Shown here in pieces: positions 1-64,000 of a DNA stretch of 64,000 nt (within the stretch, counting starts at the first letter, position 1; the number at the start of each line of letters is the position of its first letter). The notes under the pieces are model-generated. The model saw only the letters and a list, made by a program, of their open reading frames with translations, was not told the DNA's origin and did no database searches. The stretch lies in NCBI GenBank assembly GCA_029582165.1, contig CM055877.1, positions 43,597,249 to 43,661,248 of the forward strand. The letters run 5' to 3'. The DNA is from Portulaca oleracea. Its lineage: Eukaryota; Streptophyta; Magnoliopsida; Caryophyllales; Portulacaceae. The position numbers were made by a program, and so were the translations under genes.

Positions 1-844
1 TTAGAGTATCATTTACTTTAAATTCAACTTAAAGTGCTAAAATAAGGAAAAGCATTGAAATCAATTTAAACAAGGATAATATGTTATAATTCAAGCTTGT
101 AAGGAATATGCATACCGACACGTGCCAACGAAAAAACCAAGCATGTTACTCTTAAAGAAAGACTAATTGAGCGAGTGTAAACTCCCTACTTAGGTACTCC
201 CGTTGCACTGTCCTTGCATACGGAAGCTCTTGCACAGCTGGTTGGGTAGCTCGGCGGCGACCTCTCCACCAATAAGTCATTTTTCTTAAATGAATAAATA
301 AATGCACAAACCAAAGGAAGAATCGTAGAGAGAAAATGGGGGTAGCTAGAAGGAGCAAGGTATTCAAATATAAACAAAGAAGCAACAACTATGGTTCGTA
401 TTTATTAGCCAAAAGAGCAAGGCCCACATGGCCAGGTAGCACGTTGTCAGTGGAGACAATTAAAGGTCGACCAGTCACAAAAAAGGATCATAATTATTGC
501 AGTCAAATGGTCTCCGGCATGCCTTGTAAAAGCTGCATCGAAAGGACAAAAAAAGATTCTATTTTTCTTGAAGGTCGATCGACCTATAAAGTTGTTTGTC
601 ATCTTCCTCATGCATGTCACTAACACCAATATGTATGGTTCCTAGATTGATGGTTTGGCCATTGAGGGATTTTGTTCTCTTGTGCACTCATGGTTCCAAT
701 AAGCATGATGATACTTTCCAAAGTTGAGGATCAAACCATGCAAACTTCAAAACCCAATATGAGATTGACACCTAAAGTAAATTATCGAAACCAAAAAATA
801 ATTATTTCAAAACTTAAAAAAATGCTCATGATTTGCAGGAGATA
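1..844. other. Unassigned downstream DNA
   Basis: AT-rich sequence with only short chance ORFs on both strands. No domain, splice structure or repeat boundary recognised. Confidence 0.5.
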
Positions 845-1078
845 AAACCAAAAGTGGTAAACAACATCAGAGTCATCCACATCGCGCTCGGTGAAGTCTC
901 TCGGCATTGAATTGTCATCATCAAAAACCAAAAGCCCTAAACGGCATCAGAGTCATCGACATCGCACTCAGTGAAGTCTCTCAACATTGAATTTCCATCA
1001 TCAAAACCAAAAGCCGTAAATGGCATCAGAGTCATCAACAACACGTTCGGTGAAGTCTCTCGGCATTGGATTGTCACA
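845..1078. repeat. Minisatellite, about 79-bp unit, 3 copies
   Basis: Three tandem units each begin near ACCAAAAGC(C/G)(C/G)TAAA and share GGCATCAGAGTCATC and GGTGAAGTCTCTCGGCATTG; they start near 847, 927 and 1005. Such arrays are common in noncoding parts of plant LTR retrotransposons; that link is inferred. Confidence 0.75.
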
Positions 1079-1086
1079 ATCCAAAT

Positions 1087-1325
1087 TGCTCGAAATCAGC
1101 TTTCAAGCAATAATCATCTTCAGTCAAGTAGAGCATCAAATTGCTCGAGATCAACTTTCAAGCACAAATTCATCTTTAGACAAGCAGGGCATCAAATTGC
1201 CTAAGATCAACTTTCAAGCACAAATCCATCTTCAGTCAAGTAGGGCATCAAATTGTCGTAGATCACCTTTCAAGCACAAATCCATCTTCAGTCAAGTAGG
1301 GCATTAAATTGCTCGAGATCATCAT
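1087..1325. repeat. Minisatellite, about 56-bp unit, 4 copies
   Basis: Units start near 1087, 1142, 1197, 1253 and (partial) 1309 with TTGCTCGAGATCAACTTTC, followed by AAGCACAAATCCATCTTCAG and AAGTAGGGCATCAAA. It follows the 79-bp array almost directly, which suggests one repeat-rich element. Confidence 0.78.
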
Positions 1326-4090
1326 CAACAATCAAGTGCAAGACCTCCAGCTTCTAAGCGTCGCCTGGATTTGGATTCCAAAGTCATATATCCTCAAACC
1401 GGTGTCCAGTTATCATAACTACTTTCATTTTTTTTCCTACTCGGACTCAATCACAGTGGGGGCTATCATTATACATCGGGTCTTTTACCATAGTTTTAGC
1501 ATTTTTTTATGTAATTTTTATCATTCTTTTTCATGTTCTTTTATTAGAAAATAAGGTAAATAAAGGAACCAAATCCTAAGACTCATACATGCATAATACA
1601 TGCGTAAGTTTACGTAAAACAATTGCATGCAACATCACATGCAAAACCTTAAGCATACACAACTTTTATGTAGAAAAGTGTTAAAAACCATAGCCATGCA
1701 TGTCATGCATGAGCCTACGTAAATTAATATGCAAAGCCCCCAAGAGTTCATAAGTTCGAGCTCCATCACAAGCACTATCGACGAAGCTTCACAAGCTTAA
1801 GATACATGTATGCATGGTTGTAGTCCGATCGGTCTTTGATGCAATCACATACAACACCGACCATGCGATGCATTCATTCTCACCTGTAGTGCGATCAGCC
1901 TTTAGTGTGTTCCCATCTACATTCAGCTCAGTTGAATTAACCGTCTAAGGAAGAAAACATGGTGCATTTCCTGTTGTTTAATCGGCCTTCGATGATCCCA
2001 AAGTGAACTTGTTGACCAAAGGCATGCAAGATACTACCCCTAATCCATCCAGCTCAAAGGAAAGGGCCCCCAATCATTGAATTATCGTCTTTTCTCCCTT
2101 AATCCTCACATTTTCTCCCTCCTCTCACACTCTATCTTAACCTCATTCCTTATTCATCTTAACCTTTTCTTATAAAACCTAAACACATACCTCCATAAAC
2201 TCTCCAAAAATACTAAAAACCCTAACCAAAACACATCCCAAAATACTACAAAACCTCACAAAAAAAAAGGCCCATTTTACCTTTAAACCGTTCCTACCCT
2301 AATTTTGTCCCTTTTGTATCAATAAAGAGGTGTCCTCATCTTGCTTCTAGTCAAGATCGATCGAACTTCATAAAGATTAAGGCGAGAATCAAGCATTCAA
2401 GAAGGCTAGGCAAGGAGTTGTTGTCCGACTTTTTAAAAGAAAAGCCCAGGAAAACCTAAAAGGAAACGAAAAAGAAGATTCCGCCTACGAACCGAGAAGT
2501 GGATTCAGGGGTAAGGCTACGGACTGGAAAGGTAAAGACCTTTGAGTCTACCTCTCACTTTAGGAACGACTTTACTATAAGTTTAGAAATGTACTTTTAA
2601 TAAAGTTTGAAAGGGAAGCAAATTTAAACTTTTCATTTTTAGTTCTTTAAACATGCAAAGGAGTACACTTTATAACATGAATACAAAGAACACGTTAGAA
2701 ATTAGAATTGAAAACACAAAAGTACGTATATGATGTTTTTAGGGGAAAAGGAGCAAGAACACATTACAAATTAGACTAAAATATACATCGGGATTGCATA
2801 AGTTGTGTTTATCATGGTTTTACAATGAACCAATGCAACTCTGTGGTGCTTTTGTATGTTTTTAAATACCGTTGCCTAAATCAACTTCTTCCGAGCTCAA
2901 CATTTAGTGAACCAATTGAACTAATCCAAAGAAGTTAAAACAAGTGGATGTTCCTTCTTAAAGTTTAGTTTAATTATTCACAAAATGCACATGTACAGTT
3001 AAAGGCAATTTTACAATGTAGTTATTCTTGAAATGTACAAATAGTCCTTAAAGTGTCTTAAAAAGTAAACCCCAACAAATTCTCCATTTTGTGAATGTTC
3101 AAGTTTGAAAGTCACAAAAAAAAAATCCACATATTTTCACTCGACTCAAAGTTAGGAGGATGACGGATAGGACTTGGGGAGGTTCTCTCTCTTCTCACAA
3201 TTCGAGATTGAACTTGGGGATGTGCATTGATTTGATCAATTTGTGAGGAAAGGGAATCAAGAACATTCTCAATCTTTGAGAACTGCCTCTCGTAGCCCGG
3301 TTACGAGCTTCTTCGAGTGGAAATCTTATGTGTGTTCTTTGATGTCGGCTTGATTCTTCGTGATTAAAATCATCAGCATTATCCATATCAAGAAGAATGA
3401 TGAAGGAAATATTGTTTTTGGGAAACTTTTGTGGAGTTAGGTTCTTCGTAGTTGGCTATGTGTTTGGTTTGAGGTTCTTTGTAGTTTTGTACAAAAGAGA
3501 CAATAGGAAAAAATGTAGAAGGAGCAAAAACTACACCACAACTCTAACCACAATACAATCACAATAGACCAACAAGCATTTACTCCACATAATCTAAATA
3601 TCACACACTACTATCACACCATTCTTCCAATTTGCACAACGGATGGAGGTATCCAAATTACAATAAAAACAAGTATGTCATACTAGATCACAAACACCCA
3701 ATACCCAACTTCTAATGAGGCAAAGACAGAGGATGATGATCTTTAAACATAACACTTTAATCAATACCCCAAAGTATGATGAGCACAACCAAAATCAATC
3801 AAAAGAGCAATACCTCATGACACAAAACCTGGAGGCTCCTACCAAATGGAGCATGAGGGCCAAGAATAATAAGCAACGATGTAGGGGATTGCTCTAGCAT
3901 GATCAAGGGTTTGATAACTCCAATGATAATGAGAACCCAAATAGAATAAGGATGATCTTGCAATAATAAAAATGACTTGATTCCAAAACAACAACAAAAA
4001 TGAATGATTCTTCAAGGACATGACCTTGAGATAAAGTTAATCACCACCCAAGAGTTGAACATTCCACCATGATCTTGATAAATATTGCTC
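1326..4090. other. Repeat-like intergenic DNA, no gene recognised
   Basis: AT-rich with scattered CCTAAACC-type and purine-rich stretches; the segment around 2040-2570 resembles LTR-retrotransposon noncoding DNA. A short minus ORF at 3195-3386 (MDNADDFNHEESS start) could be a gag fragment, but nothing specific can be shown. Confidence 0.35.
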
Positions 4091-4099
4091 ACCACAAAA

Positions 4100-5180
4100 T
4101 CAATAAATGAATATGAACCGTACGGGATCGGTTCGCTTTTTGTTTCGCCAGCGGTTCCCGGTTTGCTACAAGTCACCCTCTCCTTTCCTCGAAACTAACC
4201 CGGTTTCAACATCCATTTCATGGTGGATACGGGTCCTTTGAGGGTCATTATGGCCACTAAGAGAGCGGTGTTTCATTCTACAAAGACCCCGAGCCATACA
4301 ATGTCATCTAGGGTCTCAATAGGACCATTCTCGAGCCTTCTAAGGGGCTTCGGAAACATCGGCAAGAATAAACACAAGGCGGTGAAGGCGTTCAAATGCT
4401 AGAAATACGCGTGCCTTCACGCTTTTGATCATAACTCCTTCAATATAACTCTGATGGGTCTCAAATTTTAGGAACTTAAAGTACACACCGGGAGCTTTCC
4501 GTCGATATCTTACGGACCTAAAACGAAGTTTGGATGAAGAAGTTATGCCCATTTGAAGTCGGCAGGGAAAAGCTGCCCAGAAGATTGACTCGCCCGAGTC
4601 ATCTTGTGACTCGCCCGAGTCACCTTACTGCCCCAGTTCCTCGCGCCCGCGACAGTCCTAGTCGCGCCCGCGACTCCCCCTGCGATGCGCGTGCTGTTTC
4701 GTTTATTTTGTTCTATTTTAACCTAATTTCCTATTTAGTATGAATACCATGTTCAACACTCTTTTCTAGATAGTTTTTGATGATGAATGTTTAGGAGCTA
4801 GGCTCAAGAAAAATCCTCTCAATTGGAGAGTGTTGTAATTGTGGGTTTTCAAACCCTAATAATGAAGCTAATCCTTTGGGTGGAAATTGCTTGGTGAATT
4901 CTCTTCTTTGTGAGTGGCTGGTTATCCTACACTCTTTGTGAGATTTCTTGGGTGATTCAATACTCTTTGCTTGTGGGAGATCCTTGTGCAAGTGTTTGAA
5001 CATCTAAGTTCAATTTGGTGAGATTTTTCTCTTTAGAATTGTGCATATGTTTTAATTTCATGTTTATCTCCATTAACCCAAGAATCCTAAAAATTGGTTC
5101 ATAGTGTTTATGAGTTCTATGGGTGGATTTCCATCATCCACTTGGTTTGTTTAGACCCTAGGCTTCCGCATCGTCCCCCC
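4100..5180 (+). mobile_element. Probable LTR-retrotransposon fragment
   Basis: The segment shifts to higher GC, carries paired dyad words (GACTCGCCCGAGTC at 4587 and 4608; CGCGCCCGCGA at about 4641 and 4662) and then an LTR-like stretch with TTGTAATTGTGGGTTTTC and ACCCTAGGCTTCCGCATCG near its end. No PBS or polymerase domain can be demonstrated, so the class is inferred. Confidence 0.35.
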
Positions 5181-8100
5181 TCTCCAGAATAACTTAAAAC
5201 ACCACCAAATCATAGGAAATTTAGATAAGTAACAAAAACATTTTGGGAGAACTTCTGAGTTGGTCTCAAAAGTACCATTCATTAATCATCAAAAGTTGTT
5301 ATCTTTCTTTCCTAAGCCAAGAATAAAAGGCAAAAGAGTTGGAGCCTTCCCCAAGAAAGATACAACCTAATCCAAGGACCATAAACAACCTAAAACATTA
5401 CAATCAAGGGCTAGGATTCACCCAAAATAAATTACCTATTTAGGGTATTCAGTTGAAAATTAGTGAGGGTACAAGGGTCATTACATGGGGGATTAAAGAT
5501 ATTAAAGAGAAATTAGAAAAATCAAAACTTAGCCAAAAAAAACAAGTGGCACAATTATGTCGATAGTTAGAATGATCATGCCATCATCGAATTCTTCCCC
5601 AACTGAATAAAATCTTCCAAATTGCAGAAATGGCACGATCGTGTTGATGGATGACACCATCGTGTCATCTTAGAATTTTTCCTTCCAACACTTGAAGATG
5701 GTCCAACTTGCACAAACGACACAATCGTGCCAACCTATGGCACGATCATCCACTCCTCTCGAGATGGGGTGTGACGATCGCGCCAAGGATTGGCACGATC
5801 GCAATCCTTCAACCCACCAAAATCTCAGAAAAAACAGGCAGGGGCATGAGACTGTGCGGTTGATGAGCACGACCGTGCTGTCTAGGTTTGGCTCCTATCC
5901 AAAAGACAACATATGGTGCACGATTGAAAGGATGATGGACACCAACCTCGAGCTTGAACTGACCTCCCAAGAATAAAAATTCGAACTCTACTGTCTTATT
6001 AGCCCCAAAACCAACCACTCTAGTGGTCTCCTCCTTGGTCAACCCAAAGGATGACCCACCGATGCCTTGACAACCGCAAGACCCGAGAAAACTACAACTC
6101 CTAGTCCCTAACCCTTGATGCCATACGACGAATAAGGGTCTAATACCACATCAGAAACTGTGGTTGAGGTTGGTGTTCAATGTGTTAGAGAAACAGCTCC
6201 CTCGTACCTTGTTGCAGGCCTGCCAATGATTCGACCCAATGAAGTTTTGCTCTTGTCTACCTTTTTACTGATTTTCCTTTGAGATGGGAAGCTTTCTGTA
6301 GATTGTGCAGCTTTTATTGGGGTACTAGGACCACATTTACTCATCTCTCCCTTGTCTTCGTCGATGGTTGTTGTAGTATTATTCACTTGTGGGCCATTTA
6401 TGGCATCAGAAAGTTGTGGCCCGCCTTGTGATTCACTAAGCCCATCATGTGATGACACAAGCCGATTTTGCTGGGCTGCCTTGGCATCACTGTGTAAGCT
6501 TCTTCTTACTAACAGCTTATGAGGCCTAGAACCAAACTTCTAGGCCATGCTTGCATTGGTTGAAGGTGACATATTTGGTAATGATGGAATGAGGTTCAAA
6601 GGCTAGCTGCCAAGCTGATTCTGCTCAGTATCATTTAGGTTGGGGGGGCTGTATCAGGTTATCAGCCTATGCACTGGCTCGTCTAAGTGTCATTTCCCTT
6701 GTTCATTTTCACATTAAGGCTCTCTACTATCTACTAAAGTTTTACATACTTCAAACCTGACTATGCCTCCACTTATTTACTTCAGCCAGTGTTAGTGCCA
6801 AAGGAAGCTTCTTGTTCTCCTTCCTAGGTAAACACCAATCCAACCCAACATACCTAGGAAACTTCGCAAAAATCTTGTATATACCTCTGCCTAATATCAA
6901 CAAACAACTCTTTGTGGTTGTATTTGTCTAAGTCCTTTTATGGAATGTTAATTTGCTTGCTTTTGAATCGAACGATGATAGTCATCTTCTCATCAGACTA
7001 TACATCATAATCACACCCAAAACACATCTCAACCCACAATCCAGCAAAATTTAAACCCTGAACACAAGAAATTTTTCATTTCATACAATTGATAGCCCCC
7101 AACAGCGAATTTCATATCACACAATCCACTTCATTTGATTCACAAACTTCATTTTTTAATGCATACAGCCATCGAAATTAAGATTAACGGCAACAAATAC
7201 TAAACAATCGGCACCAAAATTTCCACAGAAACATATAAAACCCTTATTTTAATAAAAATCAAACAAATTTCACTTACCATTATAGGCCTCTATTTCAACA
7301 ATCTCAAGAATTCCAGCTCGACTTTAACACGCAATTTTGACCGCCATGCACTGCTGCTTGCCAACAAACTTTTCACCTCCCACTGATCTCCTGTATCTAA
7401 GTCCACCCTCCTTCTCGAGGGTTTAGAGTTGAGTTGAAAGAACGAAATCTGAAATACAACTACGTATGAGTAGTTGGATATGAAGGAGGATAGAATGAAG
7501 GCAAACATGTTGAGCGGGCAAACACGAGGGCTATGCTGCCTTTTCATCCAAAAAGTGAATGGTTTTTTTCGTCTTTTCAAAGTTTAGGAAAGTTCTCACC
7601 TAAAAATCACCCCCTAGTCATTTGTTTCATGACTTTGTCTCCCACGAGTATAATAAAGTCATGTAATTCTTTTACCGTAAGTTTTTAAAAATATATAGCA
7701 CCTCCCAATTTTTTGAAATCCAAACCATCCATGTCTTTGAAGCTCTTGAGCACAATTGACAAATATGCACGACTTCAATCTCTTCTCAGCTCTCAATTTC
7801 TCACTCTTTCTCTCACCCTCTGAAGTAGGCATAGGACACAAAATCAATGTCCTATTTAGAACCCCTGCTTGCTTTCCTTCTGTTGCTTTGCATTCTGCCG
7901 CTTTGCTTTGGGAGGAGAGAGAAAAATGGTAGTGGGCTTTCAAAGATGAGCCTAAAATGGTAATTTTATTGTTTGGTCTTTCTAAAATGTCCAGGTTTAT
8001 AAAACTCTGAATAACTTTTTATACACTAAAATTGGTCATGATCAATTGTTATATGGTACACCTTAAAATATCTACTCAAATTAACCAAGGTGTTAAAAAA

Positions 8101-8199
8101 ACAATTCATCAATGTTTAATACAAACTTCATCATAAACTTACCGGTATTGTTGCAAAATCCATTGATATTTTTTACTTTATCAATTTTTTATATATGTG
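5181..8199. other. Retroelement-like debris, no intact gene
   Basis: 5620-5880 has repeated CACGATCG-type dyad words. 6177-6458 on the minus strand is open (GGPQLSDAINGPQVNN region) and looks like the low-complexity C-terminal part of a LINE or gag ORF1. Nearby at 6790-6900 (minus) a broken frame reads RGIYKIFAKFPRYVGL. These are consistent with a decayed minus-strand retroelement, but no RT, integrase or zinc knuckle is visible. Confidence 0.3.
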
Positions 8200-8490
8200 A
8201 TGGATCTAGATAGATCTACTACGATGTACTGTATAATACCCGTATTTGAGCAACATATATACTAAAAAGTGGCATCGTATGTTAAATTAAATTAAAATAT
8301 AAAAGTCAGAAAATATCTGGCAAGCCGGGATGTTGAATAATACCAACCATTCTCTGTATAAATATCAACGCAGTCTATTTTTTTTTTTTTTTTTTTACCT
8401 ACCAACCAGTTCACTGAGTGTTACAAAACTAAAGAATAGCATGATGAAACAATATTATAAGAAGATAGCTATACACTGTTGGCAAGAGAA
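8200..8490 (-). other. Region just 3' of the ALA2 stop (probable 3' UTR)
   Basis: AT-rich sequence following TGA. It contains a run of 18 A on the coding strand (T tract at 8379-8396). I see no clear AATAAA, so the polyadenylation site cannot be placed. Confidence 0.35.
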
Positions 8491-61805
<53,315 letters not shown>

Positions 61806-62010
61806 GATCGGAGATGAGATGAGATGAGATGCGATCAATTACCAACGGAAACCCCTCCTCGGACACCCGATCGGATAGATGGATGTATGCAATGGATGGA
61901 TGCGTTTCAGTTTCAGCTTCAGTTTCCCCCTCTCCCCTCTCTTCCCCTCTCTTGGGCCCCTCTTCTAAAGTTCTAACCCAGGCAACACTCCCCACAACCC
62001 CAGGTGAGGT
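61806..62010 (-). promoter_or_regulatory. ALA2 5' leader and proximal promoter region (inferred)
   Basis: Directly upstream of the ATG, the coding strand has three GATGA-type repeats (ATCTC units), then GCATCCATCCATTGC, a GA-rich tract (AGAGAGGGGAAGAGAGGGG) and GGGGCCCAAGAG. The GGGCCC/TGGGCC word resembles plant site II elements and the GA tract resembles those of TATA-less housekeeping promoters. No convincing TATA box is visible. An overlapping out-of-frame ORF (62064-61780) could act as an upstream ORF only if transcription starts above 62064. Confidence 0.4.
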
Positions 62011-62391
62011 CACCCCCATCAACTGCCTTATATTCACTCTTTTTTTATAATCAACTCTTTCCATTACCTTCTCTTATTTCAATCAACTCTTTGCTAATTT
62101 ACATTTACCTTATTTAACATCTCATCTACGGGTATTACGATAGTGAGCCCGGGCTTACCTTGCTTGGTGAGCCCACCATCATTTCTCTTTTTTTTTATTT
62201 TTTTTATTTCTCTTTTGTGCAATATTATATTTTTAAAATATTTTTGTGTATGATGTTTTTTATTTTTTTACTACAACATTTATAAGGCCCGTTCTTTTAT
62301 ATGGTGAATTTTCGGTGCGGTGAGTTGCAGTGGATTGTGGTAAGTTGCGATGGAAATAATAAATGAGTATTGAAATATTTTTATTAGGAAA

Positions 62392-62975
62392 TATCTATAT
62401 ACTTATAATGACAATCTATGTGGGACCCAACAAATACTACAACGAGAGTGTTTCAAGGAGTCTCAACCAATCACAATTAAGAAAAAAATGACCCAATTTT
62501 TAATAATTTTTTATTTATTTTCAACCGGATTTTATTATAGACCTAAGCTGTTTGGGACTCTGACACCAATTACAGTTGTTCCATAACTGTTTTAAATTTA
62601 ATTTTATTTTAGAATTTAAAAAATACTATTACAAATCTCATACGGCTTTGGATTTTGATAACGTTTCCAACTGTTCCATATCTATATCTATATACTTATA
62701 ATGACAATCTATGTGGGGCCCAACAAATACTGCAATGAAAGCATTTCAAGGAGTTTCAGCCAATCACAATTAAGAAAAAAATGACCCCATTTTTAATAAC
62801 TTTTTATTTTTCTTTCATCCGGATTTTATTATAAACCTAAGCTGCATTGGACTCTAACACCAATTACATCTGTTCCACAACTATTTTGGATAAAATTTTA
62901 TTTTAGAATTAAAAAAAATATTACGAATCCCATACAACTTTGGACTTTGATCACGTTTACAACTGTTCCACATAT
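62392..62975. repeat. Tandem duplication, about 297-bp unit
   Basis: Units start at 62392 and about 62688 with TCTATATACTTATAATGAC and share CAATCTATGTGGG.CCCAAC, CCAATCACAATTAAGAAAAA and CCGGATTTTATTATA. The start resembles the AT-rich 5' end of plant Helitrons, but no CTRR hairpin end was found. Confidence 0.8.
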
Positions 62976-63447
62976 CAACTAATCACTAAAAAATCCTGAG
63001 CAAGTACGGCTAGGTCAATCATGTTCATTAATTTTTTCAAAACATATAAATACAATACTTTCACAAGCAAGACAGAATCACAATTGATCTACACCAAATT
63101 CGTCTCAATTGATTATTCACATACACTTTTCATACTCTCTTTAAGGTAAGTTTCAAGTCAACTTTATATAGATATTCAAACCTATTGGGTTCTACATTGA
63201 TTGCATTCATTGTAATTGACATATTCAAAAACTACTTTGAATTCTGCAGATTCAATTGACTTCATATAGTCAAGTTATCGTCTTTAAAGTATCTCACATA
63301 TACATTTGTTTAATCGCATTCACTATACTCGCTTTCTCCTTTGAGTATTTCATTTTATTTTAATCTCCACTTTTTATTCTTCTTTGTTATTTCATTAAAT
63401 TGTCCCGTTATTTATTTCATTGCATTGTACCTTCCCAAGTAAATTAG

Positions 63448-63594
63448 ATAGACATATTTACCTTCACAATTGAGAAACGTTTCTGATGTAGCTCCAATTT
63501 GAAGCCAGCAGCAGAATGCTTGAACCATTAGTGCAGAGCCCATAGGGTCCTCCCCCCAATCAGTAGCCCCCTTACCCACCACACCATTATTCAC
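63448..63594 (-). other. Possible exon or gene fragment, unrecognised
   Basis: The minus frame reads NGVVGKGATDWGEDPMGSAL, then VQAFCCWLQIGATSETFLNC and ends EG at a donor-like G|GTAAATATG near 63456. The composition is gene-like and the reading breaks off at the donor, as an exon would. I do not recognise the family; it could be a captured fragment. Confidence 0.3.
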
Positions 63595-63837
63595 AAGTTT
63601 ACTCTCATATTACAATAGAATTACAAAAGAAAATACATACATAACAATTGTTACATCATTAAAATTACATACACAAACCAAACTGCCTAAACTTCTATCG
63701 CGTCCACCAACTTTATAGCCTCCAAAACAGAAACCATTGAATCCAAATGCATGAAAATACATGAAAATACCAGTAACAAATGGTTACCATATTAAAAAAA
63801 ACAAGGAAAGCACATCTATATCAAACTTAGATTGTTT

Positions 63838-64000
63838 TTGTAACGTCCCGAAAATTCAATTATAGAAAAGTCAAAGTCAAACTAACGTTAACAGACAAAA
63901 CTTAGCGGAAGACTTCAAATTTAGTTTGGGCGTCACTGCCGTATCCCCGAAGGAACACAAGGCGAGAAAGGAAAACACAATTGTCTGCTAACGGTAACTA
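63838..64000 (+). mobile_element. Possible LTR start at the window edge
   Basis: TGTAACGTCCCGAAAATTC resembles the 5' end of Ty3/gypsy LTRs in many plants (TGTAACATCCCG). The element runs out of the window, so the other end and the duplication cannot be checked. Confidence 0.35.

Noticed and set aside
845..1325. A CRISPR-like array
   Set aside because: The units are directly adjacent without unique spacers and the genome is eukaryotic; it is a pair of minisatellites.

Overview
The window is plant nuclear DNA, most likely from a eudicot with a large, transposon-rich genome. The evidence is an AT-rich background, GT-AG introns, plant-type LINEs (DUF4283/zinc-knuckle ORF1, endonuclease, RT and zf-RVT), MITEs, solo LTRs, long (TA)n arrays and a 5S rRNA copy of plant type. 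I do not name a species.

One host gene dominates. On the minus strand, 24 coding exons from 61805 down to 8491 join without a frame break into a 1106-residue P4-type ATPase. It matches the Arabidopsis phospholipid flippase ALA2 (known length about 1107 aa) from the first residues to the last. All splice sites are GT-AG and all P-type ATPase motifs are present. The coding sequence is only 3321 nt, yet it is spread over 53.3 kb. Introns 3, 6, 7, 9, 14, 16, 17, 18 and 20 are each about 3 to 11.6 kb because of inserted repeats; most other introns are 80 to 270 bp.

Layout by coordinate. 1-8490 lies 3' of ALA2 and is gene-poor and retroelement-like, with two minisatellites and clusters of short GC-rich dyad words. 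8491-13970 holds exons 24-19, with LINE debris in intron 20. 13971-18182 (intron 18) carries a 5S rRNA sequence fused to a 5'-truncated RTE-type LINE, bounded by an 18-bp target-site duplication. 18183-27275 holds exons 18-15, with a LINE tail, a MITE, an 89-bp RTE tail and a 140-bp-arm foldback in the introns. 27276-33307 (intron 14) has a long-TIR element and two solo LTRs. 33308-34520 is a compact cluster of exons 14-10. 34521-46082 (intron 9) has a solo LTR and two abutting LINE copies; the second LINE's RT is split by a Pack-MULE that carries exons of a monodehydroascorbate reductase gene. 46083-51060 holds exons 9-7 with a LINE tail and several TA-microsatellite-associated MITEs. 51061-61805 holds exons 6-1, a tandem duplication over the exon 5 donor, a possible organelle-derived segment, a GGCCC-rich putative hAT element and a fourth solo LTR. 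61806-64000 is the ALA2 upstream region, a 297-bp tandem repeat and the edge of what looks like an LTR element.

The host gene appears intact although it contains at least 20 insertions. The most unusual items are the 5S-LINE chimera, the Pack-MULE with an uninterrupted three-exon chimeric ORF nested in a LINE nested in a flippase intron, and a MITE family that sits repeatedly in (TA)n arrays.
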